From: Serratia sp. M24T3
GTDB lineage: Bacteria > Pseudomonadota > Gammaproteobacteria > Enterobacterales > Enterobacteriaceae
DNA length: 64,000 nucleotides
Direction of reading: 5' to 3'
Assembly: GCF_000257645.1 (NCBI RefSeq)
Contig: NZ_AJHJ01000004.1
Span: 186,001 to 250,000, forward strand
Below the pieces are notes generated by a model. That model ran no database searches and was not told the DNA's origin. It saw nothing but the letters and a program-made list of their open reading frames with translations. The translations under genes were made by a program, and so were the position numbers. Positions 47,863-57,553 of the stretch are shown here, one piece after another. Every line of letters begins with the position of its first letter. Position 1 is the stretch's first letter.

Positions 47863-50010
47863 TCAGTCTAGCGTACGCGACGGCTGGGTGATGATCGTCG
47901 GATTGAAACAGCTATTGTAGTAAGACAGAATTTTTTCCATCCGCAGCTGGTCATTGAATCGGCGTTTGATCAACAGCGTAACGTTTACCAGCAGCGTGGC
48001 AATAATCACTATCAGTAGCACTGTCGTACCCAAATAGCGCCACAGCGTGGAGATATCCGGCTCGCTGTGCAGTGATATATGGCGAGTACCGTTGGCATCA
48101 ATGCTGATATTGGTAATCACGCCCTGCGCGGAGAACGAGGTGTGCAGCAGCATTGCAGAGAGGTTTTGCAGCTGTTTCCATTGGTCCAGAGGATTATAGG
48201 CAAATAGTGTCAGCGGCGGACGTTTTTCAGGGACTAGCTGCTTGCCTTCGTCATTACTTATCAAGAATCCTCCCGGCGGCGGGCTATTCAGCGCCTCGGC
48301 GGCACGCAGAGTTTCGTTGGAGTAAAACGCCGTAGTTGCCGTATTGACCAGCTCATTAAGCGATTCTGCGCTTACCGGTCGCAGCAGCACGTTCATACCT
48401 TTTAACGAGCCAGACTTCGCTCGCTTGACCAGCGTGCCCCAGTTATCGGCATTACCCAGGTTAACCAGCGCGTTCTTCAAACGCACACAGTCTTCACTGT
48501 TGCTACATAATGCTTGGGTTTTCAACACGATATCCGAGAAGTCGTCGAGCAGGATCATGCCTGATTTTTCAATGGCGGTGGCCAGCTGCGGGTTAATATT
48601 TTGCTCGGTACCGCTACCGTTTGGATGCAGCTGGGTGTGCACCGTCGCCAGCAGATCGTCTGCGGCTTCGATAGTTTCCGACTCCGGCATCGGCAGGGGA
48701 GTTGCCTCGTTCCAGTAGACTGCGGAGCAGTCAAACGGCATAAACGGCGTACTTGAACCTGCATTCAGGCGCGGAGGAACGTAGCACATTCCAGAGCCCT
48801 GCACTTTTAATGTATCACCAACTCGCAGCGGGGTTTTTTCCAGCGCGGCCACACTGTTGACCTGGGTACTTTGCGCGCCTTGCAGCCAGGCAAAACTGAG
48901 CTTTAACGGCAGGCTCAGTGGCACATAGGCCAGCATTAACATCAGCAAAAAAATAGATGCGCAGGTCAGCACCAGATTCTTGCCCCAGCGTTGTAGCGGA
49001 AAGTTTTTAACTTCATCGTGCAGGGAAAGGTAACGCCCCTGGCGCACCACCTGACTATTGAGATAGACATCAATGTCAGTTTTCTGGCCCAGCTCGCGGT
49101 TGATATACGCCTGCCAGTGTGGCGGATAAATCAGGTCTACGACGCCGAGTGAAATATTACTGATGTCGCCCTGTTTGGACTCTCCGAACAGTCCCCAGCG
49201 TTTTGGCATGCCGCGCAGGCAATGGATTTCTTTACGGTTGCGGCCAAGTGTATCTGCGATTATCCGCCAGCCAACCCAGGCTGCCAGCAGAAGAGTCAGC
49301 GCCAGCATCCATGGCAGAATGCTTGCCGGACCAATCAGCGTGATAAATACCAGTATCATCACCAGAGATAGCGCGAGAGCTTCAAGGATCCCGCTGGATT
49401 GGGTCAGCTGATACTCTTCTTTGGTTTCTTGGCGCACGCTGAGCAGTTCGACATGATCGTTTTCCTCGGGACGAATCGAGGCGTTTTGCGGTGGTGTAGT
49501 GATAACGGCAGAGGTAACCGAAGCGCGGTCATAAATATGATCGACCAGTGAGTGTCCATTCAGGGAGATCACTAGTGGGATAGTCTGGGTTTTGATCAGT
49601 TCAACGTGGTTTTCCTGCGCGATGTACTGTTCCCAGAACAACGGCAGATGAATCTCAGTGGTTTCAAGGAAATAGCGCCACTTATTGGGGTCATCGCTGG
49701 CCAGCCCGTAACGCGTAATCGCTCGGGTGACGGAGTAAACATTTTCGCTTTTGGCCGTCAGCGCCAGCTTGTCTCGTTGCAGTATCAAATTGCTGCGATG
49801 AGTCATTGGCGTTTGGCTTAGTGGATCATTCTGGCGGAAATATTTCTCGACGGCATCGCGCTCTTGCTGGGTCAGTTTGCGCTGATTCGGTTTTGAGAAA
49901 TGCATGCTGGTAGAAGCTAATCGTCGGCGTCGCAGCACCCACCACAGGCCTATGCCCGCGATAATAATCACTGCGCTCATGAACATCAGCGTCTCGACGA
50001 CTGTACTCAT
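47863..50010 (-). CDS. igaA: Intracellular growth attenuator IgaA (YrfF)
   Basis: Inner-membrane protein that restrains the Rcs phosphorelay; essential in rcs+ enterobacteria. 715 residues (E. coli 711). TM near the N-terminus (about 10-28), a pair near 215-260, one near 340-365 and one near 655-675, with a large periplasmic part between the last two containing paired cysteines. HAITRYGI-type VTRAITRYGLASDDPNKWRY and EIHCLRGMPKRWGLFGE are family marks. I chose the ATG at 50010 (MSTVVE) by homology over 50064. Confidence 0.95.
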   Translation of the reverse strand: MSTVVETLMFMSAVIIIAGIGLWWVLRRRRLASTSMHFSKPNQRKLTQQERDAVEKYFRQNDPLSQTPMTHRSNLILQRDKLALTAKSENVYSVTRAITRYGLASDDPNKWRYFLETTEIHLPLFWEQYIAQENHVELIKTQTIPLVISLNGHSLVDHIYDRASVTSAVITTPPQNASIRPEENDHVELLSVRQETKEEYQLTQSSGILEALALSLVMILVFITLIGPASILPWMLALTLLLAAWVGWRIIADTLGRNRKEIHCLRGMPKRWGLFGESKQGDISNISLGVVDLIYPPHWQAYINRELGQKTDIDVYLNSQVVRQGRYLSLHDEVKNFPLQRWGKNLVLTCASIFLLMLMLAYVPLSLPLKLSFAWLQGAQSTQVNSVAALEKTPLRVGDTLKVQGSGMCYVPPRLNAGSSTPFMPFDCSAVYWNEATPLPMPESETIEAADDLLATVHTQLHPNGSGTEQNINPQLATAIEKSGMILLDDFSDIVLKTQALCSNSEDCVRLKNALVNLGNADNWGTLVKRAKSGSLKGMNVLLRPVSAESLNELVNTATTAFYSNETLRAAEALNSPPPGGFLISNDEGKQLVPEKRPPLTLFAYNPLDQWKQLQNLSAMLLHTSFSAQGVITNISIDANGTRHISLHSEPDISTLWRYLGTTVLLIVIIATLLVNVTLLIKRRFNDQLRMEKILSYYNSCFNPTIITQPSRTLD

Positions 50011-50469
50011 CCTATCCCCGTTCAGACTCAGATACTGTGATCTATCTGGTTGAAAAATGTACAAAAAAATAATGATAAAACAAAAATCATGATTTCAAAG
50101 TGCAACCTGATTACAAGCTATTCGAACGTATCTTTTTTTAGTTAAAAGTTTTATTATTGTAATCAATGTACTATACACATGAACCAAGTAGTTCAAGCCA
50201 CTTTAAATGATAACCTTCCAATACCTCTTATGGGTATCGGCATAATCCTATTTTTTAACGCGCGCGAATTTGTTATTGCCTATTAAGGTTTTAAGACGGT
50301 GAGATGTCCGCGGTGTCCTGCGATTAAAGCAGGTATTTGGTAAAGAATCGCGTTCAAAGATTGCGATAGCGGTTAGCATTAACGCATTATAGAGAAATAC
50401 GTGTTGAGCAGTAAGGCTGGCTGTTGTAAGGCTTGGTCGCAGCAAGAGGATAATATAATTGGGGACGAT
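50011..50469. other. Divergent gap igaA/nudE
   Basis: 459 bp between divergent genes, AT-rich at 50050-50180. It must hold both promoters. A short ATACC/GGTAT inverted repeat lies at 50221-50237. An open frame continues upstream of nudE to 50401, but I see nothing to support it as coding. Confidence 0.4.
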
Positions 50470-51027
50470 ATGGATAAGCACCTGCAAAAACCAAAGATCC
50501 TGAAAGTTGAAACTGTAGCCCGCTCCCGTTTGTTTACTATCGAGTCTGTCGATCTGACGTTTAGCAATGGAGAACAGCGCGTTTACGAACGTATGCGTCC
50601 TTCCGCTCGAGAAGCAGTGATGATAGTGCCAGTGATTGGCGACGATATCTTGCTGATTCATGAATACGCAGTGGGCATCGAAAGCTATGAGCTGGGTTTC
50701 CCGAAAGGGCTTATCGATCCCGGTGAGACTGTGCTTGAAGCCGCTAATCGTGAGTTGATGGAAGAGGTGGGGTTTGGCGCAAAGCATTTTGACGTGCTGA
50801 CCAAGCTGACAATGGCGCCATCCTATTTTTCCAGCCGGATGAACATCGTGATCGCCAAGGATCTTTATCCGCAAAGTCTGCAAGGTGATGAACCCGAGCC
50901 ATTGCCGCAAACACGCTGGCCGATCGCCCGTATGATGGAACTGTTGCAGCAGCCCGATTTCAACGAGGCTAGAAATGTCAGCGCGCTGTTTTTAGCCCAC
51001 GATTTCCTGACTCGTCAGACGTTTTAA
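50470..51027 (+). CDS. nudE: ADP compounds hydrolase NudE
   Basis: Nudix hydrolase acting on ADP-ribose, NADH and Ap3A. 185 residues (E. coli 186). The Nudix box is G-x5-E-x7-REUXEEXGU: GLIDPGETVLEAANRELMEE followed by VGF (about 84-106). I chose the ATG at 50470 (MDKHLQKPKIL), which matches E. coli and has GGGGA upstream, over 50401. It is followed by a strong terminator shared with mrcA. Confidence 0.95.
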   Translation: MDKHLQKPKILKVETVARSRLFTIESVDLTFSNGEQRVYERMRPSAREAVMIVPVIGDDILLIHEYAVGIESYELGFPKGLIDPGETVLEAANRELMEEVGFGAKHFDVLTKLTMAPSYFSSRMNIVIAKDLYPQSLQGDEPEPLPQTRWPIARMMELLQQPDFNEARNVSALFLAHDFLTRQTF

Positions 51028-51051
51028 AACAAAGCTAATAACATAGAATTG

Positions 51052-51089
51052 AAAAAGCCGGGCTGAAATAACTTCAGCCCGGCTTTTTT
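51052..51089. terminator. Bidirectional terminator between nudE and mrcA
   Basis: A perfect 11-bp stem GCCGGGCTGAA (51057-51067) / TTCAGCCCGGC (51073-51083), loop ATAAC, with five A on the left (51052-51056) and six T on the right (51084-51089). It gives a U tract in both directions for the convergent genes. Confidence 0.96.
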
Positions 51090-51126
51090 ATGGTTCAACG
51101 CGGCGGGAATTCAGCCGTGGTGAAGA

Positions 51127-53682
51127 TTAGAACAACTCTTTCGACTGGCCGTTATCAATGATAGTTGTACCGACGTCATGCACCGCGTGCTCGGTCGGCT
51201 GCGTGCCGTCAATGAAGTACTCAGGTCGGCTGTCGCCAGAACCATCGGCCAGCTTGCCGCTGCGCTTGTCGATATTCACCGTAACAATGCCTGGAGGCGG
51301 GCTGAGCATCTGCACAGGTACACCATCAAACACGGTCTTCATGTAATCATCCCATGCAGGTTGCGCAGTTTTCGCACCGCCTTCATAGCCCGAGAGCTGG
51401 TCTTCAATCTTGCCAGAGTCGGTGGTGCGCCCCAGGTCTCGGCGATGATCGTCAAAACCGATATATACCGAGGTCACAATGCCAGGGCCGTAACCCGAGA
51501 ACCAGGCATCTTTCGAGCTGTTGGTGGTCCCCGTTTTACCGCCGATATCGTGACGCTTAAGGTCACGGCCGGCACGCCACGCGGTTCCCATCCAACCTGG
51601 TTCGCCGAAGATGTTGCTGTTCATTGCGTCGTGGATGAGGAATGACAGCTGGGTGCTGATTACGTGTGGCGCATACTGCTGCTGACTGTCGCTTTGAGCC
51701 TGAGCCGGGGTAACCTGCTCAAGTTGCGGCTGTGGTACGGTCGCATTCTTGGCTTCGTCAGAAACGGCGACGTTCTCAACGTTGTCATCCGAAAGCACGG
51801 CCGATTTCTGAGAGTTTCCGTAAATTACCGGAATATCACAGGTTTCACAGGCAATGCGCGGTTTTTCTTCAAATACTGTTTTCCCGGTTTGATCAACAAT
51901 CTTGGCGATAAAGTACGGGTCAACCAGATAACCGCCGTTGGAGAGCGCGGCGTAACCACGCACCATCTGCATTGGCGTAAATGAAGCCGAACCCAGCGCC
52001 AGCGATTCTGAATGCACAATGTTTGCCGGTGGGAAGCCGAAACGTTGCAGATAATCTGCCGCGTAATCAACGCCCATCGCGCGCATTGCACGCACCATCA
52101 CCACATTTTTCGACTGGCCTAGACCCTGACGCAAACGAATTGGACCGTCATAGGTATCTGGTGAGTTCCTTGGACGCCATTCGGTGCCCGCACCGGCATC
52201 CCAACGAGTGATCGGCACATCGTTGAGAATGGTTGCCAGAGTCAGACCTTTGTCCATTGCGGCGGTATACAGGAACGGTTTGATGTTAGAACCGACCTGA
52301 CGAAGCGCCTGCGTGGCACGGTTGAACTTGCTCTGGTTGAAGTCGAAACCACCGACCAGCGCTTCTACCGCACCTGTGACATTGTTCAGAGATACGATTG
52401 CCGAGTTGACGTCAGGTACCTGCGCCAGCCACCAGTCGTTGCCGACTTTACGCACCCAGAGCTGCTGACCCGGCTGCACCACGTCGCCGACTGTTTTCGG
52501 ATTCGGACCTTGGCTGGTATCAGAACGGAACGCGCGCGCCCAGCTCATACCGCTAAACGGCATGCTGATGCTATCGCCGTTGGCCATGGTAGCCGTTGCC
52601 TGAGTATCATCAATCTGCGTCACTACTGCCGGGAACAGCGGGCCATAAACTGGCAGCGTTTTCAGCGAATTAACGATTTTCTTTTGATCCCACGCCATTT
52701 CGCCGACTTTCCACAGCTGGTTCGACGGGCCGCGATAGCCGTGGCGCATGTCATAGGCCATCACGTTATTACGCAACGCATCCTGTGCAGCCAACTGGGT
52801 TTTGCGGGTAATGGTGGTGTAGACCATGTAACCATCGTTGTAGGCGTTATCGCCGTAACGTTTCACCATCTCCTGGCGCACCATCTCGGTGAGATAAGGG
52901 GCCGAGAAAGCGATTTCCGGCGCATGGTAGTTGGCTACCAGCGGTTCTGCGCGGGCGGCGTCGTACTGCTGCTGAGTAATGTATTTCTCGTCGAGCATAC
53001 GAGACAGCACGGTATTACGGCGAGCCAGAGCACGGTCGTGGGAGTAGAGCGGGTTAAAGGTTGACGGCGCCTTGGGCAAACCGGCAATCACTGCCATCTC
53101 GCCGAGGGTCAGCTGATCGACATTTTTACCGAAGTAAACCTGTGCCGCAGAGCCTACACCGTAAGCGCGATAACCGAGGTAAATCTTGTTGAGATAAAGC
53201 TCGAGGATCTCATCTTTGGTCATCATCTGTTCGATGCGGATGGCCAAAAATGCTTCTTTGATTTTTCGGGTCAGCGTCCGTTCCGGGCTGAGGAAGAAGT
53301 TTCTCGCCAACTGTTGGGTGATAGTACTCGCACCCTGCGTGGCGTGGCCTGTAAACAGGGCAACCGAAGCTGCACGGAAAATACCGACCGGGTCGATACC
53401 GTGATGCTCATAGAAGCGGCTGTCTTCGGTCGCAATGAACGCATGCACCAGCTCTGGTGGGATCTGGTTCAGTTTGAGCGGAATACGACGCTTTTCACCG
53501 TACTGAGCGATTAATTCGCCGTCGGCGCTGAATACCTGCATAGGTGTCTGCAAGCGAACGTCTTTTAACGTCGCGACATCTGGCAGCTGTGGCTCGATAT
53601 ATTTGTAAAGGCCAAATACCGAGGCAGCTCCCAGCACAATGCAACACACTACAAGGATCAATAAATACTTTACGAACTTCAC
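51127..53682 (-). CDS. mrcA: Penicillin-binding protein 1A MrcA (PonA)
   Basis: Bifunctional peptidoglycan glycosyltransferase and DD-transpeptidase of the inner membrane. 851 residues (E. coli 850). One N-terminal TM (about 5-27), GT51 domain with the catalytic glutamate in ATEDSRFYEHHG and STITQQLARNFFLS, then transpeptidase with SXXK in GSNIKPFLY and KTGT in IGGKTGTTNSSKDAW. I chose the GTG at 53682 (KFVKYLLIL), with GGGAA 8 bases upstream, because the ATG at 53706 has no ribosome site. Divergent from hofM. Confidence 0.95.
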   Translation of the reverse strand: MKFVKYLLILVVCCIVLGAASVFGLYKYIEPQLPDVATLKDVRLQTPMQVFSADGELIAQYGEKRRIPLKLNQIPPELVHAFIATEDSRFYEHHGIDPVGIFRAASVALFTGHATQGASTITQQLARNFFLSPERTLTRKIKEAFLAIRIEQMMTKDEILELYLNKIYLGYRAYGVGSAAQVYFGKNVDQLTLGEMAVIAGLPKAPSTFNPLYSHDRALARRNTVLSRMLDEKYITQQQYDAARAEPLVANYHAPEIAFSAPYLTEMVRQEMVKRYGDNAYNDGYMVYTTITRKTQLAAQDALRNNVMAYDMRHGYRGPSNQLWKVGEMAWDQKKIVNSLKTLPVYGPLFPAVVTQIDDTQATATMANGDSISMPFSGMSWARAFRSDTSQGPNPKTVGDVVQPGQQLWVRKVGNDWWLAQVPDVNSAIVSLNNVTGAVEALVGGFDFNQSKFNRATQALRQVGSNIKPFLYTAAMDKGLTLATILNDVPITRWDAGAGTEWRPRNSPDTYDGPIRLRQGLGQSKNVVMVRAMRAMGVDYAADYLQRFGFPPANIVHSESLALGSASFTPMQMVRGYAALSNGGYLVDPYFIAKIVDQTGKTVFEEKPRIACETCDIPVIYGNSQKSAVLSDDNVENVAVSDEAKNATVPQPQLEQVTPAQAQSDSQQQYAPHVISTQLSFLIHDAMNSNIFGEPGWMGTAWRAGRDLKRHDIGGKTGTTNSSKDAWFSGYGPGIVTSVYIGFDDHRRDLGRTTDSGKIEDQLSGYEGGAKTAQPAWDDYMKTVFDGVPVQMLSPPPGIVTVNIDKRSGKLADGSGDSRPEYFIDGTQPTEHAVHDVGTTIIDNGQSKELF

Positions 53683-53839
53683 CTGATAATTCCCATTTAA
53701 TGACATTTGGGCAGTTTATAAACAGCCGCGCGCGCAGTACGGTAGTCGAAGGCAGACTATAAAAGCAAGTCTGCCCCGTAGATATACCCACAAGTATGGA
53801 GTCGGGTATGCCCTTAAAACGACAAGGAAGTGCAACATA

Positions 53840-54688
53840 ATGCGACACTTTACATGGCAAGTGGGCCTGGATATTCAAAACGGTTATGCCAGAGCTATCG
53901 CCGTTCAAAAACGACGTAGCGGATGGCAGTTGCGCCATTGGTGGCAGCACCCGTTACCGCAAGAGGTTATGCGGCAGGGAATATTACATGAGACTGAACA
54001 ATTAATCGTCATTTTATCGCGCTGGCGACGCTGTTTGCCCGTAACAATTTCATTACGCATCTGCCTCCCGGCGCAGCGAATTATCCAGCTCCGGCTGCCC
54101 ACGCCGGATAACCGATTGCAGGAACCGCACCGCGACGCCTTTATTCGCGCCAGCGCGGCTAAACAGCTGCCTCTGGCGATGGAGTCCCTGATGATCGACT
54201 ATCGAACGGAACCCTGCGACAACCGGCAATTGGTGGTTACCGCGGCGCGTCAGGATGAGGTCGCGCAATGGCAGCACTGTCTGGCGCAGGCGAAACTGTT
54301 CCCCGAGGCCATTGACCTGACGCCCTGCGCCATCCAGCAAAGTGCCAGTTCTGCGGGTATTCCGGCCGAATCTTTGCTGCTGCATCGCTTAAATCAACAG
54401 TGGTTATGGGTGGCTCCGCACGGTTTGCCGTTTCAGTTTGGTTTGTTGGAAGAAGACGAAGCCCCGTCACTCGACCAGTGGCACAACACGCTCAGCGGCC
54501 TTTATAGCGCTAGCAAACTGTGCAGTGGGGAAATCCATTACAGCAGCTTTGAACCCGATACGCCGCCTGCGGGAATGAAAGTCTGGTCGCCATTTAGCGC
54601 CTTCACGCAGATGTCACCCCCGCTGCCGTTGGAAACCGGCGCTTTTGTTATTGCGGCCGGTCTTGCGCTGCGCCCGGCTGAACGCTGA
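53840..54688 (+). CDS. hofM: PilM-like DNA utilisation protein HofM
   Basis: 282 residues (E. coli about 259). Actin-like PilM family: VGLDIQNGYARAIAVQKR (8-25) is the nucleotide-binding start. PilM anchors the inner-membrane PilNO complex of type IV pili or competence machines. The hof genes of E. coli are needed for use of DNA as a nutrient. First of four genes hofM-N-O-Q; its TGA overlaps the hofN ATG. Confidence 0.88.
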   Translation: MRHFTWQVGLDIQNGYARAIAVQKRRSGWQLRHWWQHPLPQEVMRQGILHETEQLIVILSRWRRCLPVTISLRICLPAQRIIQLRLPTPDNRLQEPHRDAFIRASAAKQLPLAMESLMIDYRTEPCDNRQLVVTAARQDEVAQWQHCLAQAKLFPEAIDLTPCAIQQSASSAGIPAESLLLHRLNQQWLWVAPHGLPFQFGLLEEDEAPSLDQWHNTLSGLYSASKLCSGEIHYSSFEPDTPPAGMKVWSPFSAFTQMSPPLPLETGAFVIAAGLALRPAER

Positions 54689-55230
54689 TGCTGCAGGTTA
54701 ATCTTCTTCCGTGGCGCGAAACGCATCGCAACAAACGCTTTAGATTTTGGCATTGGTTGTTACTGATCGGTGTAGCTATGGAAATAGTGCTGATCGTGCT
54801 GTTCGCCTTGCGCAGTCAGCAACAGCTGCGGCAGAGCGAAAGTCGTCAGGCAGAATTTAACGCCTCGCACAACGCGCTACAGGCCCAGCTTGAAACCGTC
54901 AACAAACTCAAGAATGCAGTTCAGCGGGCCGAGCTTCTTGCGTTGCAGAGTCAACAGCGCTTTGAACGCAGCCTGCGGTATACCAAGCTGTTACAGCATT
55001 TGTCACAGGTTATTCCTCCGGGCGTGTGGGTGACTCAACTGCATCACAGTGGCGACCAATTCAAACTCGACGGCCAGGGTGAAAGCTACAGCAATATCCT
55101 GGCGTTGAGCGAGTCGTTAAAGCGGGAGAGTTTGTTACCTCAGGTTCAATTACGGGAAGTGAAGCAGCTTGCCACCGGTTCGCTGTATTTTTCATTTAAC
55201 GCGGCGCTGGCCTCTTTGGAAAATGAATAG
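54688..55230 (+). CDS. hofN: PilN-like protein HofN
   Basis: 180 residues. Starts MLQVNLLPWRETHRNKRFRF, the PilN signature (N-terminal motif that docks into PilM), then one TM (about 25-44), a coiled coil (50-90) and a small alpha/beta domain. Overlaps hofM by 1 bp and precedes hofO by 15 bp. Confidence 0.9.
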   Translation: MLQVNLLPWRETHRNKRFRFWHWLLLIGVAMEIVLIVLFALRSQQQLRQSESRQAEFNASHNALQAQLETVNKLKNAVQRAELLALQSQQRFERSLRYTKLLQHLSQVIPPGVWVTQLHHSGDQFKLDGQGESYSNILALSESLKRESLLPQVQLREVKQLATGSLYFSFNAALASLENE

Positions 55231-55245
55231 GAAAGGGAGATCGCC

Positions 55246-56139
55246 ATGCGCAAGGAATACCGCGAATTTATCCTGCATTTATTACTCCGACCCGATTGGC
55301 AAATTGCGGCGCTAATCAGTTTTTTACTGCTGTTGATTTTGGCGGGGGGTTACTGGCTCACGCTGTCAATGCTGATTCAATCGGCGGCGGTGATTGAAAC
55401 GCAGATTACAACCCTTCGAGAAAAGATTCACCAACAGCAGCGCACACTGCTACGCCAGCGTTCGCGTGCAGAGTTGCAGGCTGTGTTGGTTGGCATCGCC
55501 CCTTTACCGACGATGATTCCCCCTCTGCCGCAACAGTTGCTTGCACCGCTCAGTACGGCTGGAGGGAAATTGCTGCATTGGCTCCCCCAAAGGCCTGCGC
55601 CTGTTGCGGATGGTCAGGACAACGGTTTGCAGCAGCAAGGTTCATTCAAGCTGCAATTGCCCTTTAACGGGCTGGTAAAGCTGCTTGATGGTCTGATGAC
55701 GCAATCAACAGCGCCGTTGGCGATAGAGCAGCTTTTGCTGACCCGGCCCGATCCCGACAACGCTATTCTCGACGTGACGCTGCAGCTGGCGTCCTATCAC
55801 GGCAGAATCACCGCCGAGCAAATAAAGCAGGCTCGGCAACAGTTTGCCATGCCTCTGTTCAGGGATCCTTTTTTGACCGAGTCCGCTGCAGTCGAAGAGT
55901 GCGATATCAATAATGAACGGCAAGGGCTGCCGGAACTCAGAGGCGTGATTGGCGATGCTCGAGGCTTTACCGGTTGGCTGCGTTTGACGAGCGGAGAGTG
56001 GTTGCGGGCCAGAACCGGAGACACGCTGGCCGACGGGCTTGGTTATGTCGATGAAGTGAGTAAACAACAGGTTCGGGTCAGTTTTGGCCGTCCGCGCTGC
56101 GGTGTAAAGCAGCAAACTTTCACTCTGGCAGGACCCTGA
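55246..56139 (+). CDS. hofO: HofO-HofP fusion protein (PilO-like plus PilP-like)
   Basis: 297 residues, about twice E. coli HofO (about 146). Residues 1-200 look like PilO: TM at 20-42, a short coiled coil, then a ferredoxin-like domain ending in TLQLASYHGR. Residues 206-297 look like PilP/HofP: RDPFL, a cysteine, LRGVIGDARGFTGWLRLTSG, RARTGDTL, VSFGRPRCGV. There is no separate hofP before hofQ and no signal peptide or start between the halves, so the two genes seem to be joined in one frame. AGGGAGA precedes the ATG. The fusion would tether the PilP part that contacts the secretin directly to the inner membrane. Confidence 0.82.
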   Translation: MRKEYREFILHLLLRPDWQIAALISFLLLLILAGGYWLTLSMLIQSAAVIETQITTLREKIHQQQRTLLRQRSRAELQAVLVGIAPLPTMIPPLPQQLLAPLSTAGGKLLHWLPQRPAPVADGQDNGLQQQGSFKLQLPFNGLVKLLDGLMTQSTAPLAIEQLLLTRPDPDNAILDVTLQLASYHGRITAEQIKQARQQFAMPLFRDPFLTESAAVEECDINNERQGLPELRGVIGDARGFTGWLRLTSGEWLRARTGDTLADGLGYVDEVSKQQVRVSFGRPRCGVKQQTFTLAGP

Positions 56140-56164
56140 GCCTGCAAAAAATGTCACGGAGGAC

Positions 56165-57553
56165 ATGATGCCCCCCTTTTTAATTAAAATATTCGCTAAA
56201 ATAATGCGTTTTTTTGCCGCGGCTTTTCATTCTGCATTTTTTTTACTGCGGATAATGTGTGCCGCCGTGCTGGTGCTGGAGTTTACCTTTTCCGCTCATG
56301 CTGCGGGCAAGACGACTCCAGCAGCCAAAACTTCTGCGGCAGTAAAAAACGAAAAAACGACTGTGGCACCGATCAGCCTGGAATTTTTTGAGGCCCCTAT
56401 CGGATTGATTTTACGCGCATTGGCCGACCATCAGCAGCTAAATCTGGTTATCGGGCAAGGCGTGGAAGGTAATTTGACGCTGCGTCTCAATACGCTGCCA
56501 TGGCAACAGGCGATGGACATCGTCATGCGCATGGGCAGGCTGACCAGCCAGAAGCAGGGCAACGTGCTGATGGTTTTTCCCGAAACCGAACTGGCTCGAC
56601 AGCGTCAGCAAAAAACCGAACAGGCAGAACGGCAAAAGCTGGCGCGTCCATTAATCAGCAGTACGCTGGCGTTGAAACATGCAGACGCAACGGCAGTCGC
56701 GACTCAGCTCAGCGCGCAGAAGGGCACATTACTTTCATTGAGAGCATTGGTGAGCGCCGATTCGCGCACCAATCAGCTGTTGATCCGCGATACTCAACCC
56801 GAGTTGGACAATGCAAAAGTGTGGGTCAGTGCCCTGGATTTTCCTATTCAACAAGTACAGCTGGCCGCGCACATCGTCACCATGAATCAAGATAATTTAC
56901 GTGAGCTGGGTGTGAAGTGGGGGCTGAATAGGCCAGAGATTGCCAGCAAAAGGGCGTCAATCGGCGACGTAAATATTGGCGCTGCGGTTGAAAACCCGAT
57001 GATTACTGCTGGTTTCACGCTGGCGCGCATCGGAGAACGTCTTTTGAGCCTGGAATTATCGGCGCTGGAACAGAAAGACCGAGTACATATTATCGCCAGC
57101 CCGCGTCTGATGACCGCCAACATGCAAACCGCCAGCATCAAGCAGGGCACCGAAATCCCCTATCAGGTGTCAAGCGGTGCCAGTGGAGCAACCTCTATTG
57201 AATTCAAAGAAGCGGTGTTGGGTATGGAAGTTACGCCGAGAATTCTGCCTAACGGAGCAATTACGCTGGCGCTGCAAATCAGCCAAAATATGCCAGGACG
57301 GAAAATAAAGCAGGCTGAGGGGGAGGCGCTGTCGATAGACAAGCAGGAAATTAAGACCCAGGTTACCGTTAAGGACGGCGAAACTTTAGTTTTGGGCGGA
57401 ATATTTCAGCAACAGGATATAAACACGGTGAATAAAGTCCCCGGCTTAGGCGGTCTTCCGCTGGTTGGAGGGCTGTTCAAACAACAGTCAGCACATGACC
57501 AACGTCGCGAATTAGTTATTTTTATCACCCCAACGTTAATCAACAGCCAATAG
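56165..57553 (+). CDS. hofQ: Outer-membrane secretin HofQ
   Basis: PilQ-type secretin, the DNA uptake channel candidate. 462 residues (E. coli 412). A long N-terminal hydrophobic signal region (to about 46, ending FSAHA), STN domain (ISLEFFEAPIGLILRALADH), an N1 domain, and the secretin core (EIPYQVSSGASGATSIEFKE, VTVKDGETLVLGGIF, VPGLGGLPLVGGLFKQ). GGAGG precedes two adjacent ATGs at 56165 and 56168. Last gene of the hof operon. Confidence 0.92.
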   Translation: MMPPFLIKIFAKIMRFFAAAFHSAFFLLRIMCAAVLVLEFTFSAHAAGKTTPAAKTSAAVKNEKTTVAPISLEFFEAPIGLILRALADHQQLNLVIGQGVEGNLTLRLNTLPWQQAMDIVMRMGRLTSQKQGNVLMVFPETELARQRQQKTEQAERQKLARPLISSTLALKHADATAVATQLSAQKGTLLSLRALVSADSRTNQLLIRDTQPELDNAKVWVSALDFPIQQVQLAAHIVTMNQDNLRELGVKWGLNRPEIASKRASIGDVNIGAAVENPMITAGFTLARIGERLLSLELSALEQKDRVHIIASPRLMTANMQTASIKQGTEIPYQVSSGASGATSIEFKEAVLGMEVTPRILPNGAITLALQISQNMPGRKIKQAEGEALSIDKQEIKTQVTVKDGETLVLGGIFQQQDINTVNKVPGLGGLPLVGGLFKQQSAHDQRRELVIFITPTLINSQ

